Shown: one piece after another, positions 15,904 to 25,588 of the stretch
Numbering within the stretch: position 1 is the stretch's first letter
Layout: each line of letters starts with the position of its first letter
Assembly: GCA_903842345.1 (NCBI GenBank)
Contig: CAIMLR010000047.1
Coordinates: 248,001 to 312,000, forward strand
Reading direction: 5' to 3'
From: an uncultured Myxococcales bacterium
Lineage (GTDB): Bacteria; Myxococcota_A; UBA9042
DNA: 64,000 nt
The notes under the pieces: model-generated
Seen by the model: only the letters and a program-made list of their open reading frames with translations
Database searches by the model: none
What the model was told of the DNA's origin: nothing
Made by a program: the position numbers and the translations under genes

Positions 15904-18678
15904 ATGAACCTCACCGATCCCCAAGACCTGCTGACTGGCGCGAACCTCGACTTTGGCGAGGAGCTCTACGCGCGATTCAAGCTGGATCCGCGCAGCGTTC
16001 CGGACGACTGGCGCAGCTTCTTCACCCTGCTGGACCTCGAGCCGCTGGCGGCGCCGCTGCCGACGACGGGTGACGCGCAGCCGGCGGGCGGGCTGCACCT
16101 GGCCGCGCGGCAGGAGGCGGTGGACCTGCTGATCCGCGTCTACCGCGTGCGGGGCCACGTCATCGCGCAACTGGATCCGCTCCAGACGGTGCAGGCGACG
16201 CATCCTGAGCTGGAACTCTCCGCTTTTGGCCTTTCAGAAGCCGATCTGGACGCGACGTTTTCAGCGCGGACGATGCACGGCGTGCCGACGCTGACGCTGC
16301 GGCAGATTGTCGCGTATCTGCGGACCACGTATTGCGGGCCAATTGGCGTGCAATACATGCACATTGACGATCCGGACGTGAAAGATTGGTTGCAGACCCG
16401 GATGGAAACGTCCCAGAATCACTGCGATCTGACGCGTGATGAGCAGCTCCGCATCTTCACCAAGCTCGTCGACGCCGAGACGTTCGAGAACTTTCTCCAG
16501 AAGAAGTACGTGGGCGCCAAGCGTTTTTCCCTGGAAGGCGGCGAGTCCCTGATTCCGTTGCTGGATCTGGCGCTGGAATCGGCGATCGATCACAACATCG
16601 ACGAGGCCGTCATCGGCATGGCCCACCGCGGCCGCTTGAACGTGCTGGCCAACATCATGGCCAAGGATCCGCAGCAGATCTTCCGCGAATTCGACGACAA
16701 GGACGCGGATCAGAACATCGGCCGCGGCGATGTGAAGTACCACAAGGGGTACGCTGGCGTGCGCAAGGGCCGCAACGGTCGTTCGCTCAAGCTGCAGTTG
16801 TGCTTCAACCCGTCGCACTTGGAGTTTGTCGGTCCGGTGGCGACCGGGCGCGTGCGCGCGCGGCAGGATCGCTTGGGCGACGCCCAGCATCGGCGGGTCA
16901 TTCCGATCGTCATCCACGGCGATGCGGCGTTTGCCGGTCAGGGCGTTGTGCAGGAAATGCTCAACATGTCGCAGCTGCACGGCTATCGGGTCGGCGGCAC
17001 GCTGCACATCGTCGTGAACAACCAGATCGGTTTCACGACCCCGCCGGAGTCTTCGCGATCCTCGCATTACGCGACAGACGTCGCCAAGATGCTGCAGATT
17101 CCGATCTTCCACGTCAACGGTGAGCACCCCGAGGGCGTCGCGCAAGTCGTTAAACTCGCGATGGATTTTCGCGAGAAGTTCCAGCGGGACGTCGTCATCG
17201 ACATGTACTGCTATCGCCGCCACGGCCACAACGAAGGCGACGATCCGACCTTCACGCAGCCGCTCATGTACAAGTCCATCCGCGCCCGCAAGTCGGTTGT
17301 GGAGGGGTATCTGGACTCGCTGCTCGCGTTGGGCGGCATGAGCCGCGATGAAGCGCGCGAGATCGGTTTCCGGAGCCAGCAGCGGTTGGAAGAAGCGCTG
17401 TCGCTCGCCCGGACGGCGGATGCGCCGTCAGAAAGCGACAATTCCGATTCGCCCTGGCAGAAATACGTCGGCGGTCGCGACCGCGCGGTGCCGGAGGCGG
17501 TGACGGCGTTGTCGCGCAAGCGCCTGACGGAAATCATGGAGGCGCAGTGCAAGGTCCCGAGCGGCTTCACGCCGCACCCGAAGATCGAGAAGCTGCTGCA
17601 GACGCGCCTGGAAATGGCCAACGGTCGCAAACCGCTGGACTGGGGCGGCGGCGAGCTGGCGGCGTTTGGCTCGCTGGTGGCGGAAGGTCGACCGGTGCGT
17701 CTCTCCGGTCAGGATTCCGGTCGCGGCACGTTCAGCCATCGCCACGCGGTGCTGCACGACTACGAAACCGGCAAGGAATACATCCCGATGCAGAGCCTCG
17801 CGACCGATCCGCGGCGCGTGGGCATTTGGGATTCGTCGCTGTCTGAGACCGGCGTGCTGGGCTTTGACTACGGCTATTCGCTGGACATGCCGGACGGCCT
17901 CACGATTTGGGAAGCGCAATTCGGCGACTTCTCCAACTGCGCGCAGGTCATCATCGATCAGTTCATCAGCTCCTGCGAGGACAAGTGGAACCGCCTGTCC
18001 GGCATCGCGATGTTCCTGCCCCACGGTTTTGAAGGCCAGGGACCGGAGCACAGTTCCGCGCGGCTGGAGCGTTTTCTCAACAACGCCGCCGAGGACAACT
18101 ATCAGGTCGTCAACCTGACCACGCCGGCGCAGCTTTTCCACTGCCTGCGGCGTCAGGTGCTGCGGCGGATCCGCAAGCCACTGGTGGTGATGTCGCCCAA
18201 GTCCTTGCTGCGCCATCCAGAAGCGGTGTCCTCACTGGATGATCTGGCCACTGGCACGTTCCAGCGCGTCATCGCCGATCCGACCGTGGCTCCGGCGACC
18301 GCCAAACGCGTGCTCATCTGCACGGGCAAGGTCTACTACGACCTGCTCGCCGCGCGCCGCGAGCGCAAAGCGACGGACGTGGCGATCATCCGCATCGAGC
18401 AGCTCTATCCGCTGAGCGACGTGGAACTGCAGGCGGCGCTCAAGCCGTTTGCCGCGGACGTGCCGGTGTTCTGGGTGCAGGAAGAGCCGCGCAACATGGG
18501 CGCGTGGGTGTTCATGCGCATGCGCCTCGGCAAGAAGCTGTTTGGCACGTGGACGATGCACGGCATCACGCGTCCTGAGAGCGCGAGTCCGGCGACGGGA
18601 TCGCACGGCGCGCACAAGCTGGAGCAGGATCGGCTGATGGAAGACGCGTTCACGCTCGACACCGCCAACGACTGGTAA
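15904..18678 (+). CDS. sucA: 2-oxoglutarate dehydrogenase E1 component
   Basis: 924 residues, close to E. coli SucA (933). It is the thiamine diphosphate-dependent decarboxylase that transfers a succinyl group to the lipoyl arm of SucB in the TCA cycle. The N-terminus (ELYARFKLDPRSVPDDWRSF) is the E2-binding tail. The catalytic core has MAHRGRLNVLANIM, VATGRVRARQ, YCYRRHGHNEGDDPTFTQP and, near the C-terminus, QEEPRNMGAW. ATG 15904 begins the conserved tail, and upstream in-frame codons are not conserved in type. It is first gene of sucA-sucB-lpdA, with 60 bases to sucB. Confidence 0.97.
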   Translation: MNLTDPQDLLTGANLDFGEELYARFKLDPRSVPDDWRSFFTLLDLEPLAAPLPTTGDAQPAGGLHLAARQEAVDLLIRVYRVRGHVIAQLDPLQTVQATHPELELSAFGLSEADLDATFSARTMHGVPTLTLRQIVAYLRTTYCGPIGVQYMHIDDPDVKDWLQTRMETSQNHCDLTRDEQLRIFTKLVDAETFENFLQKKYVGAKRFSLEGGESLIPLLDLALESAIDHNIDEAVIGMAHRGRLNVLANIMAKDPQQIFREFDDKDADQNIGRGDVKYHKGYAGVRKGRNGRSLKLQLCFNPSHLEFVGPVATGRVRARQDRLGDAQHRRVIPIVIHGDAAFAGQGVVQEMLNMSQLHGYRVGGTLHIVVNNQIGFTTPPESSRSSHYATDVAKMLQIPIFHVNGEHPEGVAQVVKLAMDFREKFQRDVVIDMYCYRRHGHNEGDDPTFTQPLMYKSIRARKSVVEGYLDSLLALGGMSRDEAREIGFRSQQRLEEALSLARTADAPSESDNSDSPWQKYVGGRDRAVPEAVTALSRKRLTEIMEAQCKVPSGFTPHPKIEKLLQTRLEMANGRKPLDWGGGELAAFGSLVAEGRPVRLSGQDSGRGTFSHRHAVLHDYETGKEYIPMQSLATDPRRVGIWDSSLSETGVLGFDYGYSLDMPDGLTIWEAQFGDFSNCAQVIIDQFISSCEDKWNRLSGIAMFLPHGFEGQGPEHSSARLERFLNNAAEDNYQVVNLTTPAQLFHCLRRQVLRRIRKPLVVMSPKSLLRHPEAVSSLDDLATGTFQRVIADPTVAPATAKRVLICTGKVYYDLLAARRERKATDVAIIRIEQLYPLSDVELQAALKPFAADVPVFWVQEEPRNMGAWVFMRMRLGKKLFGTWTMHGITRPESASPATGSHGAHKLEQDRLMEDAFTLDTANDW

Positions 18679-18738
18679 GCAGCGGACGATCGGCAACAAG
18701 CGAACTTACTACACGTTATCGTTCAGGAAGGTCAATTC

Positions 18739-20019
18739 ATGGCAGTCAACATCAAAGTGCCGACGGTGGGCGAATCGATCACGGAAGTGGTGATCGGTGA
18801 ATGGCTGAAGGCGCCGGGCACATGGGTCGCGATGGACGAATCCGTGGTGTCGCTGGAAACGGACAAGGTCAACGTCGAAGTGCCGGCGCCCGTCGCGGGT
18901 ATCCTCGGTCAGCCGCTGAAGAAGCAAGGCGAGACGGCGGGAATCGGCGACATCCTGGCGACGATTGAAGAGTCGGCGCAGCCAGCTGCGGCGGCTCCTG
19001 CGGCAACGGCAGCGTCGGCTCCGGCGGCGGCCTCCGCACCAGCGCCCGGGGCTGCGGCGACGGATGCGACAGTGATGCCCGCTGCGCGGCGGGTGCTCGC
19101 GGAGGCCGGCGTGGATGCCCTGCTCGCGCGCGGCACGGGCCCGGGCGGTCGCGTGCTCAAGGAAGATGCGCAACGCGCGGTCGCGGAAAAGCCCGCAGGG
19201 AGCTTGTCCGCCGGCACGGCCATTCCGCTCGTTTACGCCGCGCCGCCGACGCCTGCGACCCCGGTAGCGGCCAAGCCTGCGCCGACTCCAGCGCCAGCCG
19301 CGCCCGTCGCTGCCGGCGATCGCCGTGTGGAAGTCGTGGCAATGACGCCGCTGCGTCGCCGCGTCGCGCAACGCCTCGTGGAAGCGCAGCACACGGCGGC
19401 GATCCTGACGACGTTCAATGAAGTCGACATGACCGCCATCCAGGACCTGCGCAAGAAGCATCAGGAAGCGTTTGTCGCGAAGCACGGCATCAAGATCGGC
19501 TTCATGAGCTTCTTCATAAAGGCATCCGTCGCCGCGCTCAAGGAATTCCCCGGCGTCAACGCGCAGTTGCGCGGCACGGACATTCTCTACCAGCACTTCT
19601 ACGACATTGGCGTGGCGGTGGGCGGCGGCAAGGGCCTCGTGGTGCCGATCCTGCGCGACGGCGACAAGCTCGGCCTGGCGGGCATCGAGAAGGCATTGGC
19701 AGATTACGGTGCGCGCGCCAAGGCCGGCACGCTGAAGCTGGACGAGCTGACCGGCGGCACGTTCTCCATCTCCAACGGCGGTGTGTACGGCTCGATGATG
19801 TCGACCCCGATTCTCAATCCGCCGCAGTCAGCGATCCTCGGAATGCACAACATCATCGAGCGGCCGATCGGCCTCAATGGTCAGGTTGTGCTGCGGCCGA
19901 TGATGTATCTGGCGCTGAGCTATGACCATCGGCTGATTGACGGCCGCGAGGCGGTGAGCTTCCTGGTCAGCTTGAAGCGCAGCCTGGAAGCGCCGGAGCG
20001 CCTGCTCCTGGACATCTGA
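18739..20019 (+). CDS. sucB: dihydrolipoyllysine-residue succinyltransferase (E2)
   Basis: 426 residues. The N-terminal lipoyl domain (about 2-76) has lipoylation Lys43 in [11 protein letters not shown]. An Ala/Pro linker follows, then the E1/E3-binding domain at about 110-146 ([24 protein letters not shown]). A second Ala/Pro linker leads to the catalytic domain from about 195 to the end, with active-site [11 protein letters not shown] (His397, Asp401). It forms the core of the oxoglutarate dehydrogenase complex. AGGAAGG lies before ATG 18739, and the stop is 14 bases before lpdA. Confidence 0.97.
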   Translation: MAVNIKVPTVGESITEVVIGEWLKAPGTWVAMDESVVSLETDKVNVEVPAPVAGILGQPLKKQGETAGIGDILATIEESAQPAAAAPAATAASAPAAASAPAPGAAATDATVMPAARRVLAEAGVDALLARGTGPGGRVLKEDAQRAVAEKPAGSLSAGTAIPLVYAAPPTPATPVAAKPAPTPAPAAPVAAGDRRVEVVAMTPLRRRVAQRLVEAQHTAAILTTFNEVDMTAIQDLRKKHQEAFVAKHGIKIGFMSFFIKASVAALKEFPGVNAQLRGTDILYQHFYDIGVAVGGGKGLVVPILRDGDKLGLAGIEKALADYGARAKAGTLKLDELTGGTFSISNGGVYGSMMSTPILNPPQSAILGMHNIIERPIGLNGQVVLRPMMYLALSYDHRLIDGREAVSFLVSLKRSLEAPERLLLDI

Positions 20020-20033
20020 ACAAGGAAGCCAAA

Positions 20034-21431
20034 ATGAGTGAGCTGCAAGCGTTCGACGTGATCTTCATCGGCGGCGGTCCAGCGGGATACACCGGCGCCA
20101 TTCGGGCCGCGCAGCTCGGCCAGAAGGTCGCATGCGTGGAAATGGAGCCACGCCTCGGCGGCACGTGCCTGCGCGTGGGATGCATTCCCTCCAAGGCGCT
20201 GCTGGAATCCAGCGACAAGTTTTTGGAGACCAAGAATACGCTGAAAAAGCATGGTATTGTGGTCGACAATGTGACGTTGGATCTCGCGACGATGCAGAAG
20301 CGCAAAGAGACAATCGTGACCCAGCTCACGGGCGGCATTGCCGGGCTGTTCAAGAAGAACAAGGTGACGCGGTTTCTCGGCCAAGGTCGGCTGGACGGTC
20401 CGGGGCGCGTCATCGTCAAGGCGGCGGATGGCGTGGAAACGGCGCTGGCGGGCAAGCACGTGATCCTCGCGACTGGCTCGGTTGTCACGCCGCTCAAGGG
20501 CGTCGACCTGGATGACAACCGCATCGGCACGTCGACGGAAGCGCTCGCGTGGGCGGAAGTGCCGGAGCACCTCGTGGTTATCGGCGGCGGCGTCATCGGG
20601 CTGGAGTTGGGCAGCGTGTGGCTGCGGCTCGGCGCCAAGGTGACGGTGCTGGAGTACATGGACCGGATCCTGGCCGGGACCGATTTGGAAGTGGCCAACG
20701 CTGCGCAGAAGCTGTTCAAGCGCCAGGGCATGGATTTCCGGCTCGGCGTGCGCGTCACGGGCGCCAAGCTCGACGGGGCGGAGGTGGTCGTGGAAATCGC
20801 CGATGCGGAGTCAATCCGCTGTAGCCATGTATTGTTGGCTGTCGGTCGAAAACCCAATACATCAGGATTGGCACTGGAAACCTGTGGCATCACGCCCGAT
20901 GCACGCGGTCAGATCCCGGTAGACGGTCATTTCCAGACCACGGCCGCGGGCGTCTACGCGGTGGGGGACGTGATCCACGGGCCGATGCTCGCGCACAAGG
21001 CGGAGGAAGATGCCGTGGCGTGCATCGAGCAGATCGTCAAGGGTTATGGCCATGTGGACTACAACCTCGTGCCGGGCGTGGTCTACACGGAGCCGGAGAT
21101 TGCGACGGTCGGCAAGAGCGAGGAGGACCTGAAGAAGGCCGGGATCGCGTACCGCAAAGGCAGCTTTCCGTTTGCCGCCAACGGCCGCGCGATCGCGCTT
21201 GGGCACACGGACGGCTTCGTCAAGATCCTCGCGGACGCACAGACGGACCGCGTGCTTGGCTGCGCGATCCTGGGCCCGCGCGCTGGCGACCTCATCGCGG
21301 AAGTTGCCGCAGCCATGGCGTACGGCGCATCGAGCGAGGACATCGCGCGCACGTGCCATGCACACCCGACGCTCGCGGAAGCCGTGAAGGAAGCCGCGTT
21401 GGCGGTCGATGGCCGCGCGGTCAACATCTGA
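20034..21431 (+). CDS. lpdA: dihydrolipoyl dehydrogenase (E3)
   Basis: 465-residue flavoprotein that reoxidises dihydrolipoamide with NAD+. The FAD Rossmann motif is IGGGPAGYTGAIRAAQLG near the N-terminus. The redox disulfide is GTCLRVGCIPSK (Cys45, Cys50). The NAD motif is VIGGGVIGLELGSVW, the second FAD motif is GVYAVGDVIHGPMLAH, and the C-terminal active-site pair is in HAHPTLAEAVKEA (His/Glu). It is the third gene of the suc operon and can serve other lipoyl complexes as well. AAGGAAG precedes ATG 20034. A slightly AT-richer patch at about 20815-20885 does not disturb the frame. Confidence 0.97.
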   Translation: MSELQAFDVIFIGGGPAGYTGAIRAAQLGQKVACVEMEPRLGGTCLRVGCIPSKALLESSDKFLETKNTLKKHGIVVDNVTLDLATMQKRKETIVTQLTGGIAGLFKKNKVTRFLGQGRLDGPGRVIVKAADGVETALAGKHVILATGSVVTPLKGVDLDDNRIGTSTEALAWAEVPEHLVVIGGGVIGLELGSVWLRLGAKVTVLEYMDRILAGTDLEVANAAQKLFKRQGMDFRLGVRVTGAKLDGAEVVVEIADAESIRCSHVLLAVGRKPNTSGLALETCGITPDARGQIPVDGHFQTTAAGVYAVGDVIHGPMLAHKAEEDAVACIEQIVKGYGHVDYNLVPGVVYTEPEIATVGKSEEDLKKAGIAYRKGSFPFAANGRAIALGHTDGFVKILADAQTDRVLGCAILGPRAGDLIAEVAAAMAYGASSEDIARTCHAHPTLAEAVKEAALAVDGRAVNI

Positions 21432-21438
21432 GCGGCGC

Positions 21439-21467
21439 TTGGCAGTTCGGCTGCGGTCGGCGATGAT
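21439..21467 (+). promoter_or_regulatory. predicted promoter for the Sel1 lipoprotein
   Basis: TTGGCA (21439-21444), 17 bases, GATGAT (21462-21467). The GTG start at 21485 is only 17 bases beyond, giving a very short leader. The site begins 7 bases after the lpdA stop, so read-through from the suc operon is also possible. Confidence 0.35.
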
Positions 21468-21484
21468 GCCCGGGCGAGGTCTCT

Positions 21485-22660
21485 GTGAAACGTTGGCTCA
21501 TCCTGGCTCTCTGGTTCGTAGGCTGCAGCGGCGGGCAAGTCACGTCTGACCCCGAGACGCCCGAGGGCATGCAGGCGCTCTGTGACAACGGCGACGGCCC
21601 CGCGTGCGCGCGCCTCGGCATGAAACTCTACCGCGGCGACGGCGTGCCGACCGACCTTTCCCGGGCCGCCAGCCTGTTCGAGCGCGGTTGCGCCGGCGGC
21701 CAGGTCTACGCGTGCGGCGAACTCGGCAACATGCTGCGCCACGGCGAAGGCGTGAAGAAAGACACCGCGCGCGCCGCCGTCCTCCTCACTGGCGCCTGCA
21801 CGGCCAGCCACATGGCCAGTTGCACCCGTGCGGGCATCCTGTACGAGACCGGCGATGGCGTCCCGGTCGATCAGGTCAAGGCCGCGCAATTCTACCAAGC
21901 TGCCTGCAATGACGGGGACATGCGCGCGTGCACCAACCTCGCTGGCCTGTTCTCCGAGGGCCAAGCCATTGCCCACGACGACCGGCGTGCCGCCCAGCTC
22001 TGGACCCAGGCCTGCGACAACAACTACGGCCCGGCGTGCGCATCCTTGGGCAACATCTATGAACGCGGCGCCGGCGTGGAGCAATCCAGCGCCAAGGCGC
22101 TCGGGTTCTACACCAAGTCCTGCGAGGCGCTGGGCACCGGCTCCGGCTGTTTCCTCATCGCCATGGCGGCCGATCGCGGCGTGAGCGCGCGTCCGGACAT
22201 GCCCCGAGCGCTGACGTACTTCAGCCGCGCCTGTGAGAAAGGCCACGCTTTGGGCTGTCATTACGCGGGGATCGCGTATGAACAGGGAAGAGGCGTCAGC
22301 GTTGATGAGAGCAAAGCCCTCAGCCTGTATCAGAAATCCTGCGATTTGGACCACGCGCCAGCGTGTGTTCGCACCGCAGAGTACTACGCGAGCGGCAAGG
22401 CCGTGCCGTTTGCCACGAGCTGGCACTACCTGGACAAAGCGTGCACGGCAAGGTCCTGGATCGCGTGCGTGAAGCTCGGTACGGCGTTGCGGACTGGCGA
22501 CCGCGACCTCGCGGCCGATCCGGCGCGCAGCCAAGCGCTGCTCCACAAGGCCTGCGAGGCCGGCGAGAAGTTGGGCTGCGAGAACACGGCGCCCACACCT
22601 GCGACGACCCCGGCCAAGAATGCGCCCGCGCCGGCCAAGCGCCCGACCAAGAAGCGCTGA
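21485..22660 (+). CDS. Sel1-repeat lipoprotein
   Basis: 391 residues, GTG start with GAGG 6 bases upstream. A very short lipoprotein signal ends in FVGC (Cys14). The rest is about nine Sel1-like repeats of ~36 residues (for example LGMKLYRGDGVPTDLSRAAS, YERGAGVEQSSAKALGFYTK), unusual in holding a Cys pair per repeat (ALCDNGDGPACARLG). The C-terminus is an Ala/Pro/Lys tail. Sel1 proteins are protein-binding solenoids that often act with signalling or envelope proteins. Its neighbour 50 bases on is a membrane Ser/Thr kinase, so a shared sensing role is plausible but unproven. Confidence 0.87.
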   Translation: MKRWLILALWFVGCSGGQVTSDPETPEGMQALCDNGDGPACARLGMKLYRGDGVPTDLSRAASLFERGCAGGQVYACGELGNMLRHGEGVKKDTARAAVLLTGACTASHMASCTRAGILYETGDGVPVDQVKAAQFYQAACNDGDMRACTNLAGLFSEGQAIAHDDRRAAQLWTQACDNNYGPACASLGNIYERGAGVEQSSAKALGFYTKSCEALGTGSGCFLIAMAADRGVSARPDMPRALTYFSRACEKGHALGCHYAGIAYEQGRGVSVDESKALSLYQKSCDLDHAPACVRTAEYYASGKAVPFATSWHYLDKACTARSWIACVKLGTALRTGDRDLAADPARSQALLHKACEAGEKLGCENTAPTPATTPAKNAPAPAKRPTKKR

Positions 22661-22664
22661 CATC

Positions 22665-22693
22665 TTGACGATTGGCGGCACCCGGTCAACAGT
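22665..22693 (+). promoter_or_regulatory. predicted promoter for the DUF1566 kinase
   Basis: TTGACG (22665-22670), 17 bases, AACAGT (22688-22693), 17 bases before ATG 22711. The -10 box is weak. The site lies just after the Sel1 gene stop. Confidence 0.33.
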
Positions 22694-22710
22694 CGAGATC
22701 GGGAGCTGCA

Positions 22711-24420
22711 ATGACCGCGTCCGCTGAGAATCGGTACTGTCCGCGCTGTGGCCTCGCCACCGAGGAATCCCTGTGCGCGCGCGACGGCACGGCGACGATT
22801 GCCCGCTCGACGATCGACCTGAACGCGATGCAGTTCCGCCCCGGCGACGTGCTGGCGTCCCGCTACCGCATCGTCAAGCTCCTGGGGCGCGGCGGCTACG
22901 GCGCGGTCTTTGCCGCCGAGCACACGGGCACGGGCCAGCCGGTGGCGTTGAAGCTCCTCGCGTCCGATCCAGGGCAAGGCGGCGATGACAATCAACGGCG
23001 CTTCTTTCGCGAGGCGGCGATCACGGCGCGGCTGCGGCATCCCAACACGGTACGCGTGCACGATTTTGGCCAAGCGGAGAACGGCGCGCTGTTCATGGCG
23101 CTGGAGCTGATCGAAGGCCCGACGCTGGCCCAGAAGGCGCGCGAATACGTGAACCGCGGCAAGGCCATGCCGGAGAGCGCGGCGATTGACATGGCGATCG
23201 CCGTGCTCCGCTCGCTCGGCGAAGCGCACAATGCCGACCTCGTGCACCGGGACCTCAAGCCCGCGAACATCATGTACGCGTCCGTGCCGGGCGAGGATCC
23301 GGTGGTGAAGGTGCTGGATTTCGGCATCGTCCGGGCGCGCGATTCGTCGCTGACGGCGAGCGGAACGGCGCTTGGCACGCCCGAGTACATGAGCCCGGAG
23401 CAATGCAGCGGCGACCCGATGGACGGCCGCAGCGACCTCTACTCGCTGGGCGTCATCCTGTTTGAGTGCGTGACTGGCCGCCTGCCGTTCATCGACGAGA
23501 ATCCGTTGCGCGTGATGATGATGCAGCTGTCCTCCCCGCCGCCGAACGTCGCGCTGTTTGCGCGCACGGCGCTGTCCGCGGGTTTCGTCGACATCGTGAT
23601 GAAAGTGTTGGCGAAGAACCCCAATGAGCGGTTTGCCGACGCTCGCGAGATGCGCGCTGCGCTGGAATCCGCGCGCGGAACGACCACGGGGCGCGGTCCA
23701 GTGAGCGAGCCGACGACGATCAACGCGCCGACGCTGCCAGCCAAGCGGCCGGGAAGCCAGGGCGTTGCGCCGCAGACGGGCGCGAGCACCACGATGCGCA
23801 CGCCGGAGCCTGGGCCAACGACCGAGGCGTACGCGGCCGCACAGACGCGGGCGCAGCCAACCGCGCCGCGGTCCCAGCTCGGCAAGTGGCTGGACAGCCG
23901 CGAACTCCGCATCGCCGCGCTGGGCGCGGGTGGCGTGCTGGTCCTGCTGGCGATCTTTGCGGGCGGCTACTTTTTTGCGACGCGGCACGCCGCGCCCAAG
24001 CCGACGGAGCCGACGGATGTTGCGACCGACGTCGCGGAAGAAGCGCTGGAACCCGTGGCAGTGCGCCCGACAGCGCGGTTTGTGCCGTCAGAAAACGGCA
24101 AGACCGTCCGCGATAACAAGACGCGCCTCACGTGGCAGCGCGATGTGCCGGCCAACGGCCAAACGTCGGCGCAGGCGGGGCACTATTGCAGCGCGCTGAA
24201 CCTGGACGGTCACGGTTGGCGGCTGCCGAGGAAGGACGAACTGGTCGGCCTCGCCGTCGCATTTGACCCCGCAGCGTTTCCCAACGCGCCCACGGCGTGG
24301 TTCTGGACCGATTCGCCGTATCAAGGTTCGGCGACCAACGGCTGGGGCGTCGACTTCGCGGACACCAACCCAGGACCGCACGACGTCACGACCCTGGGCC
24401 GCGTGCGCTGCGTGCGGTAG
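22711..24420 (+). CDS. membrane Ser/Thr protein kinase with extracytoplasmic DUF1566 domain
   Basis: 569 residues. N-terminal zinc-ribbon-like YCPRCGLATEESLC (10-22), then a Hanks-type kinase domain (about 52-320). Motifs are the Gly loop LLGRGGYGAVF, Lys81 in VALKLL, HRDLKPANI (Asp181), DFG in KVLDFGIVRA, and GTPEYMSPEQ. A Thr/Pro-rich linker leads to one transmembrane helix at about 396-420 (GGVLVLLAIFAGGYFFA). Residues ~455-569 form a DUF1566 domain (KTVRDNKTRLTWQRD, then GHGWRLPRKDEL). The topology is a cytoplasmic kinase with an outside sensor domain. ATG 22711 has GGGAG 5 bases upstream. Its stop is 6 bases from the convergent deacetylase gene's stop. Confidence 0.93.
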   Translation: MTASAENRYCPRCGLATEESLCARDGTATIARSTIDLNAMQFRPGDVLASRYRIVKLLGRGGYGAVFAAEHTGTGQPVALKLLASDPGQGGDDNQRRFFREAAITARLRHPNTVRVHDFGQAENGALFMALELIEGPTLAQKAREYVNRGKAMPESAAIDMAIAVLRSLGEAHNADLVHRDLKPANIMYASVPGEDPVVKVLDFGIVRARDSSLTASGTALGTPEYMSPEQCSGDPMDGRSDLYSLGVILFECVTGRLPFIDENPLRVMMMQLSSPPPNVALFARTALSAGFVDIVMKVLAKNPNERFADAREMRAALESARGTTTGRGPVSEPTTINAPTLPAKRPGSQGVAPQTGASTTMRTPEPGPTTEAYAAAQTRAQPTAPRSQLGKWLDSRELRIAALGAGGVLVLLAIFAGGYFFATRHAAPKPTEPTDVATDVAEEALEPVAVRPTARFVPSENGKTVRDNKTRLTWQRDVPANGQTSAQAGHYCSALNLDGHGWRLPRKDELVGLAVAFDPAAFPNAPTAWFWTDSPYQGSATNGWGVDFADTNPGPHDVTTLGRVRCVR

Positions 24421-24426
24421 CTGCGT

Positions 24427-25461
24427 TCACAGCGTGAAATACGGGTCCCAAATCTCCAGATACTGGCCCGCGTCGCCCAGATTCATCTGCCGCAGCGCGC
24501 CCATCGGCTCCTCGACAACCAACCGACCAGCCATCGCTTCCAGGCACGCCAGGACGCCGTCGTGCAGCGCGCTCAGTTGGTAGCCGCCCTCCAACACAAA
24601 GAGGATCCGGCCGTTGCAGAGCAAATCCGCGGCGTTGAGCAGATGTCCGGCGATGCGGGCAAAGCCTTCTGTGGAGACGTTCATGCCGCCCAGCGGATCG
24701 GTCGCGGCGATATCAAAACCCGCTGAAACCAAAATGATTTCAGGACGGAAGCGCTCCAGCATCCGGGCGATGAGCCCGCCGTAGATGGTGTCGTATTCGG
24801 CGTCGCCGTGGCCCGCAGCGAGCGGAATGTTGACCGTCCGACCCAGGCCCAGACCCTCGCCGATCTCCGTCGCCGCGCCTGAACCGGGATAGAGCGGCGC
24901 CTGATGCGTGGAGATGTAGAGCACGTGCGGATCGCCGATGAACGCCGCCTGCGTGCCGTTGCCATGGTGGACGTCAAAATCGACGATCGCCACGCGCCGC
25001 AGCCCCAGGACGTCGAGCGCGTGACGCGCCGCGAGCGCGACGTTGTTCAGGATACAAAAGCCCATGGCGCTGTCCGGCATCGCGTGATGGCCCGGCGGCC
25101 GTACGAGCGCGAACGCCCGCGGAATCGGCGATTGCAAGATGGACTCCGTCGCCGCCAACACGCTGCCCGCTGCGCGAATCGCCGCGCGCACGGAATGCGG
25201 CGAGGCAACCGTGTCGGCGTCCAAGTGCACGCTCTGTCCCTCGATCGCGTGCAAGAACGCAATGTAGTCGGCCGTGTGGACCCGCGTCAGTTCGAGGTCC
25301 GTCGCGTCGCGCGGGGCGATCAGCTCAGGTGCCAACGACTGGACCGCTGGAGAACCAACCAGTTGCAGCAAAGTCTGCAGGCGCTGCGGACTCTCAGGAT
25401 GGTCCAAGCCCGGATCGTGCTGCAGACCCAGTGTGTCGTAGACGAGAGAAATTGGCCGCAT
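24427..25461 (-). CDS. histone deacetylase-family (AcuC/HDAC-like) zinc hydrolase
   Basis: 344 residues of the class II HDAC / acetoin-utilisation family. Active-site motifs are all present: RPPGHHA (His125-His126), DFDVHHGNGT (Asp163 and His165 as zinc ligands), AGFDIAATDPLGG (third zinc ligand) and LEGGYQLSALHD. Family members remove acetyl groups from lysines, polyamines or small molecules; the substrate here is unknown. ATG 25461 has GGAGG nearby, so the longer frame to 25626 is not used. It diverges from the ThyX-like gene across 127 bases. The 3' end abuts the kinase gene. Confidence 0.92.
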   Translation of the reverse strand: MRPISLVYDTLGLQHDPGLDHPESPQRLQTLLQLVGSPAVQSLAPELIAPRDATDLELTRVHTADYIAFLHAIEGQSVHLDADTVASPHSVRAAIRAAGSVLAATESILQSPIPRAFALVRPPGHHAMPDSAMGFCILNNVALAARHALDVLGLRRVAIVDFDVHHGNGTQAAFIGDPHVLYISTHQAPLYPGSGAATEIGEGLGLGRTVNIPLAAGHGDAEYDTIYGGLIARMLERFRPEIILVSAGFDIAATDPLGGMNVSTEGFARIAGHLLNAADLLCNGRILFVLEGGYQLSALHDGVLACLEAMAGRLVVEEPMGALRQMNLGDAGQYLEIWDPYFTL

Positions 25462-25588
25462 GGGCACCTCCGCTACCAAAAGATTAGGCTCGCCCGGCCC
25501 GGTGCGCCAGCGACCGCAGGCACAGTTGCCGCGGACGGCCGACTGAGGCAACCTCACGGCAGAGGGCCGTCGCCCGGGTACGCATGCT

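Noticed and set aside
20815-20885. AT-richer patch inside lpdA as a possible insertion
   Set aside because: The frame and the conserved LLAVGRKPNT motif run through it intact.
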